Under the pieces are notes generated by a model. It saw only the letters and a program-made list of their open reading frames with translations, made no database searches and had not been told where the DNA came from. From Gorsachius magnificus (lineage: Eukaryota > Chordata > Aves > Pelecaniformes > Ardeidae): DNA of 64,000 bases. The position numbers and the translations under genes are program-made. The stretch covers positions 1,951,799 to 2,015,798 of the forward strand of contig CM067104.1 of the NCBI GenBank assembly GCA_034008185.1, given 5' to 3'. How positions within the stretch are numbered: position 1 is the stretch's first letter; each line of letters opens with the position of its first letter. Positions 62,445 through 64,000 of the stretch are shown here, piece by piece.

Positions 62445-64000
62445 CTGGAAAACAGTACCATAAAAAAAAAAAAAAAAAATTAAGGGGACTTAGGGCCGTT
62501 CACCTCTGTATGCAGAATTTTGTCTTTCATATATTGGTGCTTTTCACACGCTGCCTTTCATCACCGCTCTGGAGAGCAGCTTCCTTTCCTAGATGTTACA
62601 CATGCTAGAGCTGTGTTTGTTTTGAACTGTGAGGTCTCCAAAAGTGCCTCCCAGTCAGTTTTCCTTGACGATGGTGGTTACAACTGCATAAGTACACGTT
62701 TGCTGATGGGCACAACTTAGGGTTGTGCAAGAGGCAGTACAGTCTGATGGCAGGAACCGCTGCCACGGGGTTTTCATCTCTGCCTTGGGTCATCTTGGAC
62801 AATTTCCTCGCGTTTCAGTTTTTCTCATCTGAGAAACGTGAATAAATAATTTGCTTACCCTACAAACCAGCAAAGAAAAGGGTTTGTTTCTTAATGTTTG
62901 TAAAACATGGGATAGCTTTAGCAAGCAGAGATCTCCTGTCCCAGGCCACGTTCAGCAGCTGTAGCGCATAATGGTTTTGTCATTGGCAGCCTTGGGAACT
63001 TTATCAACATTTAACGGTATCTTTGACCACCTCTGTTCAAAGTCTTTCCGTGTTTATAAATAACGGATAAGAAGCAAATCCAGTGTTGATAGAAGCAAAC
63101 CTTTCCTGTAAAACTTGTGGAGCCAGAGAAGTCAAGGGTTCAGAGCTGATGTTTCCTTCCTCTTCTTGGTGGAGTGTATGATTGTGTTCCCTCTTCTGCG
63201 GAAACTCAGGGTTTGCATTTTTTGTCAAAGCAAACAACTAGGGGTTTGTGAGGGTGAACAACTAGGGGTTTGTGAGAGCATACAACTAGGGTTTTCTCAT
63301 TTTTTTGTAAGAGCATACAGGATTGCCTCGAGGAATTAATTAGGTTTTCAGCCCCATGCAGGGCTGAAGTCTCATTTACACATGGAGGCTCTGGCCAGTT
63401 ACACAGATGTCGCTCAGGATTTGTGTTAAGTTTAATTTAAACTCTTCCCCAGTTATTCTAGCTGGAGAAAAAACTATTGGAAGAGCGGTACGTGAATGTG
63501 GCATTTTACAAGTCTCACCTTAGGTTATAATGAAAATACCTGCTTAGGCAGACAAGTTTTAAAATTAAGGGAGAGAATTGCTAGAGATGGCACTGTGAAC
63601 TGAAATTGTTGTTAATCATTTCCCTGTTACAGCGCACACCCCTTCCCGCTTCCCTCCCCTTCGTCCACCAGTAATCCTGCTTATCCAGTACTGCTCTGCT
63701 CCTCCTCCTAGCTCCCAGCACCTCCTGGGTTGTTTTGGAGGGTTTTTTTGTTTTTTCTTCTTTTCTTTTTCTTTCTGAAACAGCTTTGGCCTTGGAGTTT
63801 TTGCAGCTTGCCCAGCTGCAAGTGCAGGAGCCAGGCTGCCTGGACTGAGTAGTTGTGTCTCTGGCTTGCCCGGGCAATTGGCCCCACCTTGCAGGAACTC
63901 TGGACCTTGTGCCTGCGTGGCAGCACGCCAGTCCTGCGAGGAGAGAGCGGGCAAGCAGGCTGAGCTGGCTGCTTTCATCTGCAGGTGAAGCAGCGCGAAA
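62445..64000 (-). other. Intron of METTL7 copy 2 (to window end)
   Basis: No match to METTL7 exon 1 or any other coding sequence was seen. It contains an A run at about 62462-62479, a 24-bp repeat at 63233-63294 and a pyrimidine-rich tract at about 63734-63777. Confidence 0.6.
63233..63294 (+). repeat. 24-bp tandem repeat, about 2.5 units
   Basis: AACAACTAGGGGTTTGTGAG plus GGTG at 63233-63256, the same with AGCA at 63257-63280, then a partial, decayed third unit (TACAACTAGGGTTTTC). Confidence 0.9.

Overview
The window is vertebrate nuclear DNA, almost certainly from a bird. Every gene found is split by GT-AG introns. Truncated CR1 LINE copies end in the typical tandem octamers (ATTCTATG or ATTCTGTG), the introns are short for a vertebrate (36 DIP2B exons fit in 29 kb), and the gene set matches the conserved DIP2B-ATF1-TMPRSS12-METTL7A neighbourhood of human 12q13. 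Species cannot be told by eye.

Layout. 1-1807 is a DIP2B intron. 1808-30874 (+) holds 36 coding exons of DIP2B, which join without a single frame break into 1521 complete codons ending in a normal stop; about the first 55 codons lie upstream of the window. A 3.7 kb 3' UTR follows to about 34.6 kb. 34.6-36.2 kb is a gene-poor spacer, then a CpG island (about 36.25-37.08 kb) carries the ATF1 promoter and non-coding first exon. ATF1 coding exons run from 41537 to 49091 (+), with a long AT-rich 3' UTR that contains a CR1 fragment. From about 52.6 kb the genes are on the minus strand: TMPRSS12 (four exons with a complete His-Asp-Ser triad; its signal-peptide exon was not located), a small CpG island, a complete two-exon METTL7A-type methyltransferase (58421-60115), and the last exon of a second, diverged METTL7 copy (62208-62444) whose first exon is outside the window.

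The genes do not form a pathway. DIP2B is an acyl-adenylate-ligase-like protein, ATF1 a cAMP-responsive bZIP transcription factor, TMPRSS12 a trypsin-like membrane serine protease, and the METTL7 proteins membrane-anchored SAM methyltransferases. Their adjacency is inherited synteny.

I found no exotic new system, no CRISPR, and no RNA gene I can support. The points most worth a second look are an in-frame CREB-type exon in ATF1 that human ATF1 lacks, a CR1 tail ending 12 nt before a constitutive DIP2B exon so that the branch point must lie in the transposon, the strand flip of TMPRSS12/METTL7 relative to my recollection of human, the tandem METTL7 copies, and repeat or motif clusters in regulatory positions.
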